A stretch of DNA of 64,000 nt from Chrysomallon squamiferum (Eukaryota > Mollusca > Gastropoda > Neomphalida > Peltospiridae), in the NCBI GenBank assembly GCA_012295275.1, contig CM022674.1, forward strand, positions 13,485,864 to 13,549,863. Direction: 5' to 3'. This document shows, one piece after another, positions 1 to 12,469 of this stretch. The notes under the pieces are model-generated. The model ran no database searches. It was not told the DNA's origin and saw nothing but the letters and a program-made list of their open reading frames with translations. The translations under genes were made by a program, and so were the position numbers. How positions within the stretch are numbered: the first letter of the stretch is position 1; every line of letters begins with the position of its first letter.

Positions 1-209
1 TTTTTTTAAAAATAGGATGACACCATTTACCTTTACAGTCAAAAAGGAATTGTTTTGTTGTTGTTGTTATTTTCTTTCTGATTTTTTTTTTTTTTTTTTT
101 TTTTTTTTGTCTGTTTCGTTTTCCTGTAAAATTCAGGTACATGGCTGAAGTTGCAATATATAGAATATAAATCTATATAATTAGTTACTTATATATGAAA
201 TAGATATCC

Positions 210-240
<31 letters not shown>

Positions 241-1828
241 CTTTTTTCACCTGTAGAAACAAATACACACAAGAAGACTTGGAAGATGACACAATACACA
301 AAATCTTGATGTGTATAAATATACAGGTATGCTTCAGTACATCTAGAAAGTTGAGCTGCTTGCTTTGGATGACTGATTGGCAGGTGAGTATTTTTACCTG
401 GATAACAGTTACAAGGTAGACATCACACGACCAGGTAAGTCTTTTTTTTCAACTGTCTTTATTTGATTTTATTTACCTTACGCACAATCAAACTTACTAA
501 ACCGTGCTTAGTACAAACTTAACGAAAAAACAAACATGACAATGAGGACAGGTAGATTAATTAAACAGATCTAGAAGGTGAGATAAATTAATATTTAATA
601 CAGAGCAGAATTATAACATGAATCTGTAATTATTAATCTAGTAGTGGAAGTAGTAGTAGTAGTAGTAGTAGTAGTTGTTGTTGTTGTTGTTGTTGTCGTC
701 GTCATAAATGTATTGATTATTTTTACTGCATTTAAAACTGATTTAAAAACAATTAAGAAACAAAATTAAATTTAAAAAACCTTTAGAAAAATGTTGAGAT
801 ATTGTAACATGCTGCTAAATATGTATGCATAAATATTTTGGTTTGGATGTAAGAATGTGTATGTATGTCCTTTCATCCACACTTCTGTCCATATTTTACT
901 ATTAAAAAAAAAAAAAAAATTTTTTTAAACTTATCCAAGGTTGCATCATAAACATGTTAGTTTTCCCACAAACATTTTAGTATTTACATAACCTTTTATC
1001 CACCTGTTGGTACCTAACGACAGTGTGTTTATTGTAGAAACACATCCTGGTTTGTTTTTTATTTTTTTTTTTTTTCCCTGTTTCTTAATTTCGTAAACAT
1101 CATAAAGTATTTTTATTTGTGTTTTCATCCACGGATTAAAAACAACTTGTCTGAACAGGTAACGAGGTATCCCGCGTATTTCAGCTTTTATCTCCATTCT
1201 CAACATTTGATGACTCCAGCACCCCTACACCTGTTTCCCCTATCGCCATGGCAACAAATGAACACGGCACACACAGGAAGCCTGCCCCAGGGGTCAAAGG
1301 TCGAGCAGTGAAGTGTGATAGATCAGTGCATTATGACTTTCAGTGCTTGTAGGGTGGCTGTGGTTGCTGTTGTTGTAATAATGAGAACGGTTTGAAGCTT
1401 GTGTTGTTGCTGTTGCTGTTGCTGTTGTTGTTGTTGTTGTTGCTCTGTTAATGAGGAACATTCGAGTCCCACGATAAACATACATATCATCATTATTATT
1501 TCTGTTTTAACAAGATGTATAAAAAGTCTCAAATTATTTGCCTTGTATAATCTTTAATTTGCTTTTTTTACTTATTTTTTTTATTTTTTTAAATTTTGTT
1601 TGGCTCTCTTAAATTTTATCTTTTTTTAATCAGAAAATGTTTTAATACCCCAAACAGGTTTATTGGGGTGGTTTACAAAAGTTATTATCTCCAGTAGCTC
1701 CACTGAGGTGTAAACTAAAATTAGGATCTGGAAGAGGATTACAGAAATGTTTAACAATATTAAAATTTTAAAATAATTTAAATTATTATTTACATTTTAC
1801 TTCTTTTCATTTAATTTAATTTCATTTC

Positions 1829-1897
<69 letters not shown>

Positions 1898-2067
1898 TTT
1901 ATATTAAAAATTTAAAATAATTTTAAGCTTTACTTACTTTTTATTGCTTTTCATTTCTTTTACCTTATTATAATAATTTAAAGATTATTTAATTTCATTT
2001 CATTGCATTTATTTATATATATTTATTTATAACGTCATTGCAGGTGAATAATAGTAATAATAACAAC

Positions 2068-2120
<53 letters not shown>

Positions 2121-2357
2121 TGATAACAGTAACAACAACAACAACAATATAAGATGAAGACAGATGTAACAAAACTGAACTATTTTACTGAAACTATTAT
2201 AAAACAGACTAACGGTTATCATTTTTGAAGCCGAAAAGAGGATTTGAAAAATTATTTCAATATCGAAAAACTCACACAAAAGAAAACAAAACATACAACA
2301 AAGATTTCGACAGGCTGAACGGCTACGGCGTCACGACACAACAGCATTGTATTTCAG

Positions 2358-2442
2358 AGGGGCTTTACGTCAGTGTTTGCGACCAACCAAGCAAGACAAC
2401 GGCATCTTTTGTTTACGAAATTCTAACGGGAAACTTTAACCC
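2358..2442 (+). other. Exon-like open segment of unknown origin
   Basis: A less AT-rich stretch flanked by a good acceptor (GTATTTCAG ending at 2357) and a donor (GTAAGATAA). It reads GLYVSVCDQPSKTTASFVYE on the plus strand inside a longer open frame (2225-2452). The product is not recognised and nothing else supports a gene here. Confidence 0.15.
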
Positions 2443-3026
2443 TGTAAGATAATTTCAGTTCTCGCAAAAAAAAAAGAAAAACCACATCACGCCAGTCAAG
2501 TACAGTAGACAACAAACACAAACAAAAAAAAAAAAAAAAAAAAAAAAAAATAATAAAAAAAAAAAAATTAAACTAAAACATCTAACAGGTTGACAATGAC
2601 TTGCTTTTTCTTTAAAAAAAAAAAAAAATTCGAAAGATTTTTTTTTTTTTTTAACTTTATCCTTTCAGAAGGTATGTAAATGTGTGCAGTGAGGCATGGA
2701 ATGTAAATTTTTCTTGAAGAACATAACTGTAAAAATGTAGTATATAATTTAGATAGAAGAAAGCTGACAAAAGACACAGAAATGGGTATTTAAACGCTGT
2801 CTCCATTGTGCTGGATTGTGAAAAACGTCTTTGTTGAAGCTGCCACTTCACGCTGGAGATTAAAATGTCCTAAGATAAACATCTACAGCCACCACTCTTC
2901 TCTCTGAAAATAATCGTATCTAATGGGTAGCGGTGGGTGGGGTGCAAATCTTTATACGGATTAGGAAATGGAATATGTATGGGTAGAGGTATGAGTCTGG
3001 GTATGGGTAGCTGAACTAGATGTTAA

Positions 3027-3131
3027 TTGGGTTTGGGTGTGACTTTGGGTGTGTATGGGTGTGGGTATGGGTATGGGTGTGGGTGTGGGTGTGGGTGTGG
3101 GTATGGGTGAGGGTGTGGGTATGGGTATGGA
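3027..3131 (+). repeat. GGGTGT/GGGTAT hexamer array
   Basis: Tandem hexamers alternating GGGTGT and GGGTAT, followed to about 3360 by looser TGGT-type triplet and hexamer repeats. A smaller array of the same hexamer lies at 19470-19511. Runs of three G every six bases would favour G-quadruplex formation on this strand. Confidence 0.9.
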
Positions 3132-3512
3132 TTGGCTGTAGGCCTTGGGCATTGTTATGGTATGTAGTTGTGGTTGTGGTTGTGGTTATAGTTGGGTTTA
3201 TGGCAGTGGGTATGGGTTTCATATGAGAAATTTTTCAGTAAAACTACTACAAGTAAAGGTAAAGAAAAGACTAAGAGTAAGGATATGGGTAAAGGTATTG
3301 GCATGGTATTGGTACTGGTACTGGTTCTGAAATTGGTATTAACACTAACACTGGCATTGGCATCAGTGTTGATGCAGATGACAGCACAGTAGGAAAGGAA
3401 GATAATGGGACGATGCTGCAGACATTGTAAACATAGCTTTAGCTAACTGACGTGGGTAATGGTTTGGGTTTATCTCACATCTTCTTAATCAAAATTAAAA
3501 AAATTAACAAAC

Positions 3513-3647
3513 CTTTTCGTCAAAATAACCGATGGCCAGAAACTGTCCTGAAGGTGACCAGTGAACACTCTTGACCCCCAGACGATACTCGTATGGACTG
3601 AATGTCCTCAAACAGCGTCCATCCAGAGAATAAATTACCAGCTTGTT
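3513..3647 (-). CDS. WRAP73: WRAP73 coding exon 8 (last visible)
   Basis: 45 codons, phase 0, starting [20 protein letters not shown] and ending GYFDEK. Acceptor is TTTTCAG and the donor is the weaker GTTTGTTAA. About 4.5 kb of intron separates it from exon 7. No downstream exon was recognised between 1 and 3512. Confidence 0.93.
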
Positions 3648-4388
3648 CTGAAAACAGATAAAAATAAATTAAAATGTATTTACAGTCCATGTTAGAAATA
3701 CAAATCACTTCTTGTTTCATTCTGTAGTATTTTCTAAACCTGGTCAGTACTACTCCCTCTTGATTCAGTTAGGACAAACCACTGTCAATCAGACCGATAT
3801 ATTTATATCACATAAATGTTTATAGCTGATTAAATAATTTCATCATACTTCTATCATAGGAAAGAATTTAACCTAAGAACCAAAATCTTACAAAAACAAT
3901 TCGAAATGGAGAAGTGAAACAAAAAAGTTTTTTTAGATTTTAATTCTAAAACAATTTAAATATTTCAGTATTCAGACACACTAACCTTTGCTATAGAAGA
4001 GAAATAGTAAGGGTTATGATAGCATCGACTATGTATCAATATTATACCTGTATTGTTTTGATAGGATCAACCATTTATCATAACCCATAATGGTTTGATT
4101 GCATCAGACACTTAACAAACTAATGTAAACCAGTTTTATGTCCACTGTGATGTTGTTATATCGGGATACAGACCCCTAGAATGTTTACCTATTCCCAGTT
4201 CCTGTGATGTTTCTATATAGATCTTAGGGCATCTGTTTCTGAGAAGTCTTTCATGCTTTAGTGTTTTAGAAATAGAAATGTCCTTATTAATAATAATATA
4301 TGGGTAGATGAATGAGTGAATGGATGAATGAAATTGTATCCTTCTGTCTTTCTGTTTATCTTTATGTTGGTAGGTATGTAGATTGTGT

Positions 4389-4424
<36 letters not shown>

Positions 4425-7285
4425 AGGCACATGCTTGCATAATATACTCTAAATACAAGAAAGGAATCAAAGAAAAGAATATTAAAGTAATGACATCCCC
4501 TGCCTGTGTGAGTCCTGTGCTAGTCGACCACACCCCAGTGCAGTGAAGACATAAATAAGTGTATATTTGTTTTCTTTGATGTTCACAACAGGTAGGTAAA
4601 CTGAATAAGTTCAATCTGTGTCACCTGTCAGAACAGTGAACGAGGTGTGAAAAACACCTGCAATAATCAATTACAGGTGTAATTAAATAGCATTTTAGAC
4701 AATTACTCCAGGTAAATACTTTACATAGTTATTGGAAGGAAAAAAAAAAAATTGTTGACATCATTTAGGTTATTAATCCAGGTAAAATTAACATACAGGT
4801 AAATATGGTTTGTAAACAATCATTATCAGAAGAAGAAAGATTCTGTTAATATCATTTGGTAAATGTATCCATGCAGAACTAGTATTAAGATAGATTTTAT
4901 TTAGACATTTAAACCAGGTAAAATTAATATAGAGATAAATACCTGATTGTTTAGTTTTTTCTGACAATTATTACTACCGGAAACAGAAGAAACATTTTTT
5001 TAATATTAGTAAATTAGTAACTTTCTGCATGTATAACTAGTGTTAGGTAAATTTCAGTTTAGACTATTAATCCAGGTAAAATTAAAATTCAGATAATTAC
5101 CATTATACAATTATAGAGCTATAATTAAAGATACAGGTAAATGTCGATTACATAATTATTACAGGTAAGATTCAGGTAACATCATTTAAACAATTAAAAT
5201 AGGCCTCAATAAGCTAAATGACAATTAAAGGTAGATTTGAGATTCAGGTAAATTACATTTAGACAATTAAAGATGCAGGTAAAGGTCATCTAGACAAAGG
5301 ATTCAGGTAACTTCAAATTTAGTAAATTATTACAGCAGAAGAAAGCAGGTGCTGAATATCAATAAGGAATGAATTACAGATAGAAAAAAGTTCTCGCAAT
5401 GACTTTTACCCATGCAGAAATAAATTCAGATAATAAAATTAAGTTAGCACCTGTATTTTTATGATTCAGGTAAATACGAATTAAACAATAATTAATAGCT
5501 GTTTTACAAACAATTACTAACAGTAGAATTAAGAAATGAACTTTATAACAAGTTAAAAAAAAAAAAGAAGAAAAAAAACAAAGGTATAAAATAACAATAA
5601 AAAGACACCAAAATAGAAATATATTTATAACAATGACTTAGTATTTCGTAAACAAGTATCAATTTCAATAACGTGTGATATTAAAAAAAAAAAAAAAAAG
5701 TAATAAAAAAAAGTCCATGTGGTAAGTAATTACCACATAACGATGCTGTCAACACCTTGACCATGTCTAAAACCACCATTATTTAAACAATGACAACAAC
5801 AACAACAACACCACACTCCACCTTCCCCTAAAAAAAAAAAAAAAAGAAAAAAAAAAACCTGGCTGGACCATAACATTGCCAAATAAAATCAAGTGGTGCA
5901 GCCATCCACGAACCCTTTCATGCAAAGAAAACTGTATGTTCTATTGCTGGGCAACCACCCGTGACCGACAAATGTGATAAATTCCTGTGGTGTCATCCCA
6001 CAAAATGTAGAGTGTAGCCGAAAGCGCTGAAGCGTGTCTGTAATGATGGCCTGTGTGATATTTCAGAGTTTGGAGGCCTGGGTTTACGTCAGGTATCAGA
6101 GGTCCTTCCACCATAGCGTCCTTGTCAACCAGAAGACAAACTGAGTGTTTGGAAAGAGAGAACAAGCCTCTGATTCATTGTACAGATTATTTCCTGAACA
6201 TGTGATTTTTTTTTTTTTTTTTTTTTTTTTTCTTCATAAAAAGATCACTGAAATTAATTGATTCATGGAACAGGTAAGCTAAATAGTAAAGAGTTTTATA
6301 CAAAATTTTTTTTTTAGTGTTATCCTGTTTTTCAAAGAACTGAGGTTTTTTTGCTATTTATTTTTATTTTTTTTTTCCCTTTTAATTAAAGCTGGAAAAA
6401 TGTTGATTTGAATGAAGTTTTATAAGAATACTATAATGTTCATTGAAAAAAGGTGTTTAAAATATTGCTTAAAAAAAAAAAAAAAAATTCTACTGAAAAA
6501 ATCAAAAAAAAAAAAAATTTAATAGTTCAGGAAGATAAAAAAAAAATAAAAAAATGCTTTATATTTTAATGTTATCTGCAAATGATTTGCAATTTCAAAA
6601 TAAATATTTGTGCTATGTAAAATAAATATTATGTTTCAGTAAAAAGATATCTATTCAAAAAACAAATTTATGTGGATTAGGTCAAGCATTTATGAACTGA
6701 AATTTAATTCTTCTAAAAATAATAAACACATTATTATTATTATTTTTTTTTTTTTTTTTTTCAGAAACACTTTTATCTTTGAGAAAACAAAACTCAACTT
6801 GAAATTGGCCTGAAAACTGAAACAGTGACCATTAAACTGACCAACCAAAATAAATCTATTCTGTGAAGACTAAAGACTCAGGAAAAATATAATTTCAGAT
6901 CTCATTATCTGTATAAGAAAACCTGCAGCATAAGAAGAATAACAAAAGAAAATCATATTTTGTTTTACAAAGACGATAAGCAAACAATGGAAAAATGTTT
7001 TGTGTGGAGAAATATAAGTGACCTGGTTAAAGTGACAATGATGTGACATCCTTCATCTGTGACAGAGTGACATTGTGTTCAAAATGGATATAACTTCATA
7101 CAATTACAACCCAGGATGCAGGTAAGAAATATTTTTGTTATCTTTAAATTATCAGAATTACACAAGAAAGTTCAGAAGGTTATCAAAATGAATCGTAAAA
7201 AAATTATCTTGATATTATTTTACTATATTAAACCTATAGGAAAGACAGAGAGACAGACACACAGGATGACAAACAAATAGGAAGT

Positions 7286-7361
<76 letters not shown>

Positions 7362-7661
7362 TTTTTTTTTTTTCAAAAGTGTCTAATGTCACATTTTCTT
7401 GTGAAAGTAGCCTGTTTCATAATGACATCAAACAAACATAAATGTTAATAGTCTAGTCTTTATGTTTCCAAATGATTTACTGATGACTAGATACTTTTTT
7501 GGCTAACAATAAAATAATATGTGTTTAAAACGCACACAGCAAATGCACAGGCACATGTTCACACAGCCCATCTGCACACTCACACACACACACAAAAACA
7601 GTCACACACACACACACACACACATACAAACACACACACACACACACACACACAAACCAGT

Positions 7662-7692
<31 letters not shown>

Positions 7693-7761
7693 CAGTCACA
7701 CACACACACACACACAAACAGTCACACACTCACACATACACACACACACACACAAACCAGT

Positions 7762-7792
<31 letters not shown>

Positions 7793-7830
7793 ACACACTC
7801 ACAGTCACACACTCATGCACACACACAGTC

Positions 7831-7865
<35 letters not shown>

Positions 7866-8752
7866 ACACAAACACATACACATACACACAACACAACACA
7901 ACACACACAGACATAAAGACACACATACTGTAAATGATATATCAAATTTACAAAGTTATTTAAATAGGCAGAGGGTTGACAGGAACATACATATCTAGGT
8001 AGAGATATATATAGGTAGAAGTTGAGTAGATATGAAGCTAGAAATAAGGTGAAAGCAGTAAGCAGACATATAGATGGATACATAGCTAACTAAGTAGACA
8101 GGTGTATGTATGTGTGTGTGTCTGTGTCTGTGAAAAATTAAAAACAACTTACAAATCGACACTCATCCCACACAACAAGACTGAATCCATCTGGAGAGAA
8201 TTTCAAGCCTGCCAAGTCCTCAGTGTCTGTTTCAAAGTGCTGAAACATCAAACAAACCTGAGATAACAGCTATTTTCTACAGAGTTTTAACTATACAACA
8301 ATTTCAGACCATGATACATGGACTCCCCAACATATGTACACTCATACTTAAAGCTAATTAAAACTAACATAGATCCATAATTATGTGCATCCATACTTAC
8401 ACAGAACCACACCTAAATAGATCCACATGTATTTAGATGCATACTCATATTCATACTTATAAATACAGACATTTCTCTGCTTATTTTTGAAACAATTAAT
8501 ACTGTTATGTCCTTGTGAAATACTAGTTGTGTATAGGATATTTAATATTTTCTAATTAAAAAAGTATTTAAAGTATAGGATATGTTTTTTTGATTTCAGG
8601 AAGGTTTCCTCCTATATGCCCATATTCGGTTATTTTTATTCTTAGATTATTTTATTCAAACTATATAGTCCTGAATCGTCTGTTGATTATAGAGAGTAGT
8701 GACGAAACAAAGATTACCATGTATAATGTTTCTGACTGGAGAGGGCATCAGA

Positions 8753-8783
<31 letters not shown>

Positions 8784-9085
8784 TATTTATTTTGTGTTGT
8801 GGTTATATACAAAAATACAACAACAAATGTAATTTTGAAAGAGTGTGTGTGTGTGTGTCTTGACTTTCAGATTTTCACATACAGACACCCACAAATAAAT
8901 ATAACATAAAAAAATTATTTACAACAAATAATATGTTTACCTTAACGAGTTCCCAGGTGTTACATGCAAACAGGCTGACAAAATCTTTGCAGTTTCTTCT
9001 TTCAGCTAAAGCCATGTATTTCCCATCCAGAGTAAAATCAATATCTAAAAAGTAAATAAAATTTACAAATATATACTCATTTATT

Positions 9086-9116
<31 letters not shown>

Positions 9117-11760
9117 TGGTTATTTATAATAGAAGAAGAAATATGATTATATGGAGCCAAACTATTATACTTATTTCAAAACTTATTTTCCAGATCAGTC
9201 ATTTGTTTTCCATTTAATCTACAAAAACATCAACATCAAAATGCCAAACAATTACATAAACAAAAATTAATATAGATTTTGAATAAATGGATCCTAAATT
9301 ATAATTTAGTCTCCATTAGTTATATATAAAATTGAGCTTTAACCCAGCATACTATGAATATGCAGAGACACACGCACACAGACACAGTCACACATCAATA
9401 ACTCACTTTCTTCAATCTGTTTTGGATATCGTATGTGGGAAACTGAAAGTGTGGCCAGTGACCAGATTGTAATTCTCAACTGAAATAAAAAATAAATAAA
9501 AAATAAATAAAAAATAAAAAAAATTAAAAAAAAAATTAAAAAATTAAAAATTAAAAATCAATAATGGTTACTCTTTCAATAGATTAAGTTCTAAAGAAAC
9601 AATTGTTTGATTTGAAGAAACAACAAAAATTATATTTTTTTAACAACTAATATATTAATACTCTATCACTTGTAATTTTTTTCATTCATATTCAGAATCT
9701 TCTCAATTTTCCTATAATATAATAATACCCAAAAATTAAAAACTGAAAAATTAAATTATACTGCACACATCTAACGTAATCACAACAAAATGAAATACAG
9801 TTTTTAAAATATGATGTAGTCGGAATGGGAAAAAGAATCAAAATTACATGAAAATCTGCTGTTGTCAGAATGTTTCTTCCATCAGGACTCCATCTTGCTG
9901 CCACCATTCCAAACGAGCCCTCGTCAATCTTGCAGTGCCAGTCAGGCTGCTCAATAGACCACACCTGAAAATAACAATTTAACACTTGTAAGTGTTGTAT
10001 AATCACAAAAAGTATTTAAAGTCCTTGGGGAGGGGTTTAGATCAACAAAAGTTTAGTTATGATTTTATTCAGATTTTTAACAGAAATTTTTTATTTTGTA
10101 TAAGTTAACTAACAATTTTTGTTATTATGATTATTATTATGATGTTGTTGTTGTATTGTTTTTGTTGTTGTTGTTGTTTTTCCAGAGGCTGTTGTTATTT
10201 TTTGTAATTAAAATAACAGTGTTTTTTTATCATTATTTTCTAGATAAACCTTAGTATTCATGAATGGACTGAGAATAACAATATTTTAAATTTTACCTGC
10301 ACTAAACCTCTCTTGAACATGCCACAAAGCACAAACTCAGAGTCTGGAGACCACTGCAAATAAAAACATTTTAAAAGAAATATATTAAAAAAATTAAAAA
10401 ATAATAAAAACGAAATTACCAACAGCCATTAATCAAGATGCATAAAGAAACTGACAGTGAATAATAAAAAAAATATTTTTTATGTATTTCACGGTCCTCT
10501 GTTTAAAGAAGAAATAAGTTGATGAGTGAACTCAGTGTCTGAATGATGGAAAGCTTTAGAAAGTGATTAACACTCTGTGTTTAAAAACAAATAAAAAACT
10601 GCTGTGTAGTTATTGCTATCATTTCATGCATTGACGTCACACGTCTTAGTCACAAGTTGACAGAACCTCACGTATCTACAATACAACATGAGAGATCTTT
10701 TCAAAGTAAAATCAGTTTTAAAACCTACATTCAGAGATGCTGAATAATCCATAAATTATGTCAATTTTCTTCTTCTTTTTTGTTATATTTTACTGATGTC
10801 TTCTCCTTTTCATTATTATTGTTAAATTTGTTACAATTTGAAGAAATGGAAAGGGTTTGAAATCGAATAATGTTTGTGATTCCTGATTTAAATACTGAGT
10901 AATAAACTAACTTCAAAGTGCTGTATGTGATCCAGGCAGGAAAACAAACACTGGATCTGTAGAGTGTCAACATCGCGAACCATCAGTCGATAGTCTACTG
11001 CAGAGGCCTGAAACAACAAATACTTAATGTTATTACAGAACTGCGTTAAGCCAACATATTATTAATAAATTCCATCAAATGTAATTCTGGGAAATGTGGA
11101 AAAAATTTAAAAATGTATAATTGAAATGTATTATGTAGCGAAGCAGAAATTGTTTTGGTGAGCAAAGAAGATAGAGTAAGAGAGTTTTTTTTTTGTTATT
11201 AATATGTTTCAGTTGTCTCCCTTCGTGTTTACAGATCTTATCATCATTTATTATTAAAATTTAAATACAGGCAAACAAGGATAATGTGATACAAGATTAA
11301 TTTGAATGTAATAAAATAAAGAGTATCTAACAGTTGTAAATATTATTATGAACTAATCTATAAATGTGATACTTAAAACAGAGTGTACTCGTAAAACAGT
11401 CACTGCCTCGGTGACAGTTCGAGCCACACGCATGATTATGACGATACGATATTCCACTGTAAACAACTGTCAAGACAATTGTCACACATCACACGTGGTT
11501 ACAGTGAATTTGTATCATTATTTTTGTCTAACCTTTAAAATCTCAGTTCAAAGAATATAAAGGTAATGGGTTAGAAATATGGTATATATTGTGAAAACAA
11601 CTGCAATCAAATGATATTATGGGTGTATATAGTTTTGTTTATATCACGAAATAACATGCACTATATTGTTGGTATATATTTATATACTTACCAAATACTT
11701 CCCATCTGGTGAAAATTTACTTAATTGGCGCGACTGTCGAAATAATTCAGAAAAATTCAT
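3513..11760 (-). CDS. WRAP73: WRAP73/WDR8 WD-repeat protein, N-terminal 246 residues (8 exons, C-terminus outside window)
   Basis: Exons in transcript order are 11760-11692, 11007-10912, 10353-10297, 9964-9848, 9479-9407, 9044-8941, 8239-8153 and 3647-3513. All junctions are GT-AG and phases are continuous. The product starts [20 protein letters not shown], the typical WRAP73 start, and continues with WD blades carrying WSPDG-type motifs, the segment [15 protein letters not shown], then [16 protein letters not shown] and a late blade with [16 protein letters not shown]. Human WRAP73 is about 460 aa, so roughly half is visible; the rest lies left of position 1 or was not recognised. Family knowledge: WRAP73/Wdr8 is a centrosome and spindle-pole protein that works with SSX2IP/Msd1 in spindle anchoring and ciliogenesis. 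It is head-to-head with the p53-family gene. Identification is firm; the missing 3' end is the only oddity. Confidence 0.95.
4570..5480 (+). repeat. Diverged repeat family with CAGGTAAA core
   Basis: CCAGGTAAAATTA recurs at 4779, 4914 and 5072. Before it comes a TTTAGAC-ATTAA-like stretch, and further upstream an ACTAGTRTTARG element. Other copies of CAGGTAA follow at roughly 5137-5465. Spacing between the three best copies is 135 and 158 bases, so this looks like old, decayed tandem units of about 140-160 bp. Confidence 0.6.
5870..6190. other. GC-richer island, possible dispersed repeat
   Basis: A non-repetitive stretch with clearly higher GC than its surroundings. It carries a 74-codon minus-strand open frame (6165-5941) with no recognised product. 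It does not match WRAP73. A short interspersed element is possible but I could not identify one. Confidence 0.25.
7287..7359 (+). repeat. (GA)n microsatellite
   Basis: About 36 uninterrupted GA dinucleotides in WRAP73 intron 7. Confidence 0.95.
7576..7910 (+). repeat. (CA)n-based minisatellite with CAAACCAGT interruptions
   Basis: CA dinucleotides interrupted at intervals by AAACAGTCACAC or AAACCAGTCACAC, forming a higher-order repeat. Open frames through it (poly His-Thr) are artefacts of the repeat. Confidence 0.9.
8153..8239 (-). CDS. WRAP73: WRAP73 coding exon 7
   Basis: 29 codons, phase 0. Encodes [20 protein letters not shown] and on to WDECRF. Human has HFDTDTQDLTGIEWAPNG at this point. 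Confidence 0.94.
8941..9044 (-). CDS. WRAP73: WRAP73 coding exon 6
   Basis: 104 nt, completing the split codon of the previous exon. Encodes [20 protein letters not shown] and on to WELVK, matching human [17 protein letters not shown]. Confidence 0.95.
9407..9479 (-). CDS. WRAP73: WRAP73 coding exon 5
   Basis: 73 nt, starting in phase 0 and leaving one base. Encodes [20 protein letters not shown] and the next four residues. Acceptor is TTTCAG and donor GTGAGT. Confidence 0.92.
9848..9964 (-). CDS. WRAP73: WRAP73 coding exon 4
   Basis: 39 codons, phase 0. Encodes the strongly conserved stretch with [15 protein letters not shown] and [16 protein letters not shown]. Donor is GTAATT. Confidence 0.95.
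10297..10353 (-). CDS. WRAP73: WRAP73 coding exon 3
   Basis: 19 codons, phase 0 at both ends. Encodes [19 protein letters not shown], matching the segment before VWSLEQPEWHC in the human protein. Confidence 0.93.
10912..11007 (-). CDS. WRAP73: WRAP73 coding exon 2
   Basis: 32 codons, phase 0 at both ends, acceptor TTTCAG and donor GTTAGT. Encodes [20 protein letters not shown] and the following HIQHFE, completing the first WD blade. Confidence 0.93.
11692..11760 (-). CDS. WRAP73: WRAP73 coding exon 1
   Basis: Codes for 23 residues from the ATG at 11760-11758, ends in phase 0, and is followed by donor GTAAGTATA. The start is chosen because it matches the conserved MNFSE beginning of the family. 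Confidence 0.95.
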
Positions 11761-11853
11761 CTTTCCCTCTGTTTATTATTCTTTTAACATTTGCGACTGC
11801 AATGAGTGAACCGAAGTGTGCAAAGCCCGCCGAACAAGCGTCAACTTGTGGGC

Positions 11854-11864
11854 GCCGCCATGTT
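11854..11864 (-). promoter_or_regulatory. YY1-type motif AACATGGCGGC
   Basis: Exact match to the AANATGGCGGC consensus on the minus strand, 94 bases upstream of the WRAP73 ATG. YY1 sites often lie just downstream of transcription starts in animal housekeeping promoters. Confidence 0.5.
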
Positions 11865-12319
11865 TCAACAAGAAGAAAATAAAATGAACAAGTTAAAAAA
11901 TAAATTATATCACAACAGCAAATATTTTAGAACATCTGTTAAATAATTTAGAAAATAAGTAAAGTGATATCAATACGATTATAACATTTAAAATATAGTA
12001 CAATCCTTCTGATTTTCGAAGATCCTGTTTCCTCGGACCTGTGGTCTTTTCTCTCTATCATACTAAAACGCGGTCAAGATGTAGTTCCAAATATCATATG
12101 ATATGACTTAAATATTCTTTATTTGCAGTTGATAGCTAAACTGCTATTGTAGGGAATTCATTTACATTTTCATCAAAAGCAAAACTCCGTCGTTAAATAA
12201 TATTTTAAATAAATTTATTTGTGCGGACGAATACCACAGTTTCGCCTGGGACGCTTAGGGTACTTAGCACGTGGATTAATGGCAACAAGAACTTTATATT
12301 GTTTTTGTTGACATTTCAG

Positions 12320-12375
12320 GGCCGATGCCTTTCCAGTTATACCATTCCAAGTACACGCTTTATCTTTTAGTCTGT
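12320..12375 (+). other. Candidate 5' untranslated exon of the p53-family gene
   Basis: Bounded by acceptor TTGACATTTCAG and donor GTAAGTAA. Joined to the exon at 13040 it would give a short upstream frame that stops almost at once, so it would be non-coding. It could be chance. Confidence 0.25.
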
Positions 12376-12458
12376 GTAAGTAACGTGTTTTATATTAATG
12401 TTTTGTGATTATGGATATAGCAAAAGGTTCCAGTTCGCTTTTGTCCCAAATTTTTGCA

Positions 12459-12469
12459 AATATGGCGGC
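12459..12469 (+). promoter_or_regulatory. YY1-type motif AATATGGCGGC
   Basis: Exact match to AANATGGCGGC on the plus strand, about 600 bases upstream of the p53-family ATG, mirroring the site on the WRAP73 side. Confidence 0.5.

Larger units (their letters stand above)
1..3512. other. WRAP73 intronic or 3' side sequence, no gene recognised
   Basis: AT-rich DNA with many simple repeats: (AT)n near 208-236, (AGT)n then (TTG)n at 646-700, (TTG/CTG)n at 1398-1444, (ATT)n at 1833-1894, (AAT)n at 2048-2118, poly-A/T near 2521-2655 and a GGGTRT array at 3027-3131. No continuation of WRAP73 was seen on the minus strand. Confidence 0.6.
3648..8152. other. WRAP73: WRAP73 intron 7, repeat-rich
   Basis: Holds (GT)n at 4385-4422, a diverged repeat family with CAGGTAA cores at about 4570-5480, a GC-richer island at 5870-6190, (GA)n at 7287-7359 and a CA-rich minisatellite at 7576-7910. 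No coding exon was recognised. Confidence 0.7.

Noticed and set aside
946-1206. Minus-strand open frame tested as the next WRAP73 exon
   Set aside because: It does not resemble the expected segment after the last visible blade, and is Lys-rich from poly-T.
5941-6165. Minus-strand open frame tested as a WRAP73 exon in intron 7
   Set aside because: WRAP73 sequence is continuous from exon 7 to exon 8 without it, and it shows no WD motif.
7519-7998. 159-residue His/Thr open frame
   Set aside because: Pure product of the (CA)n minisatellite; no unique sequence or splice support.
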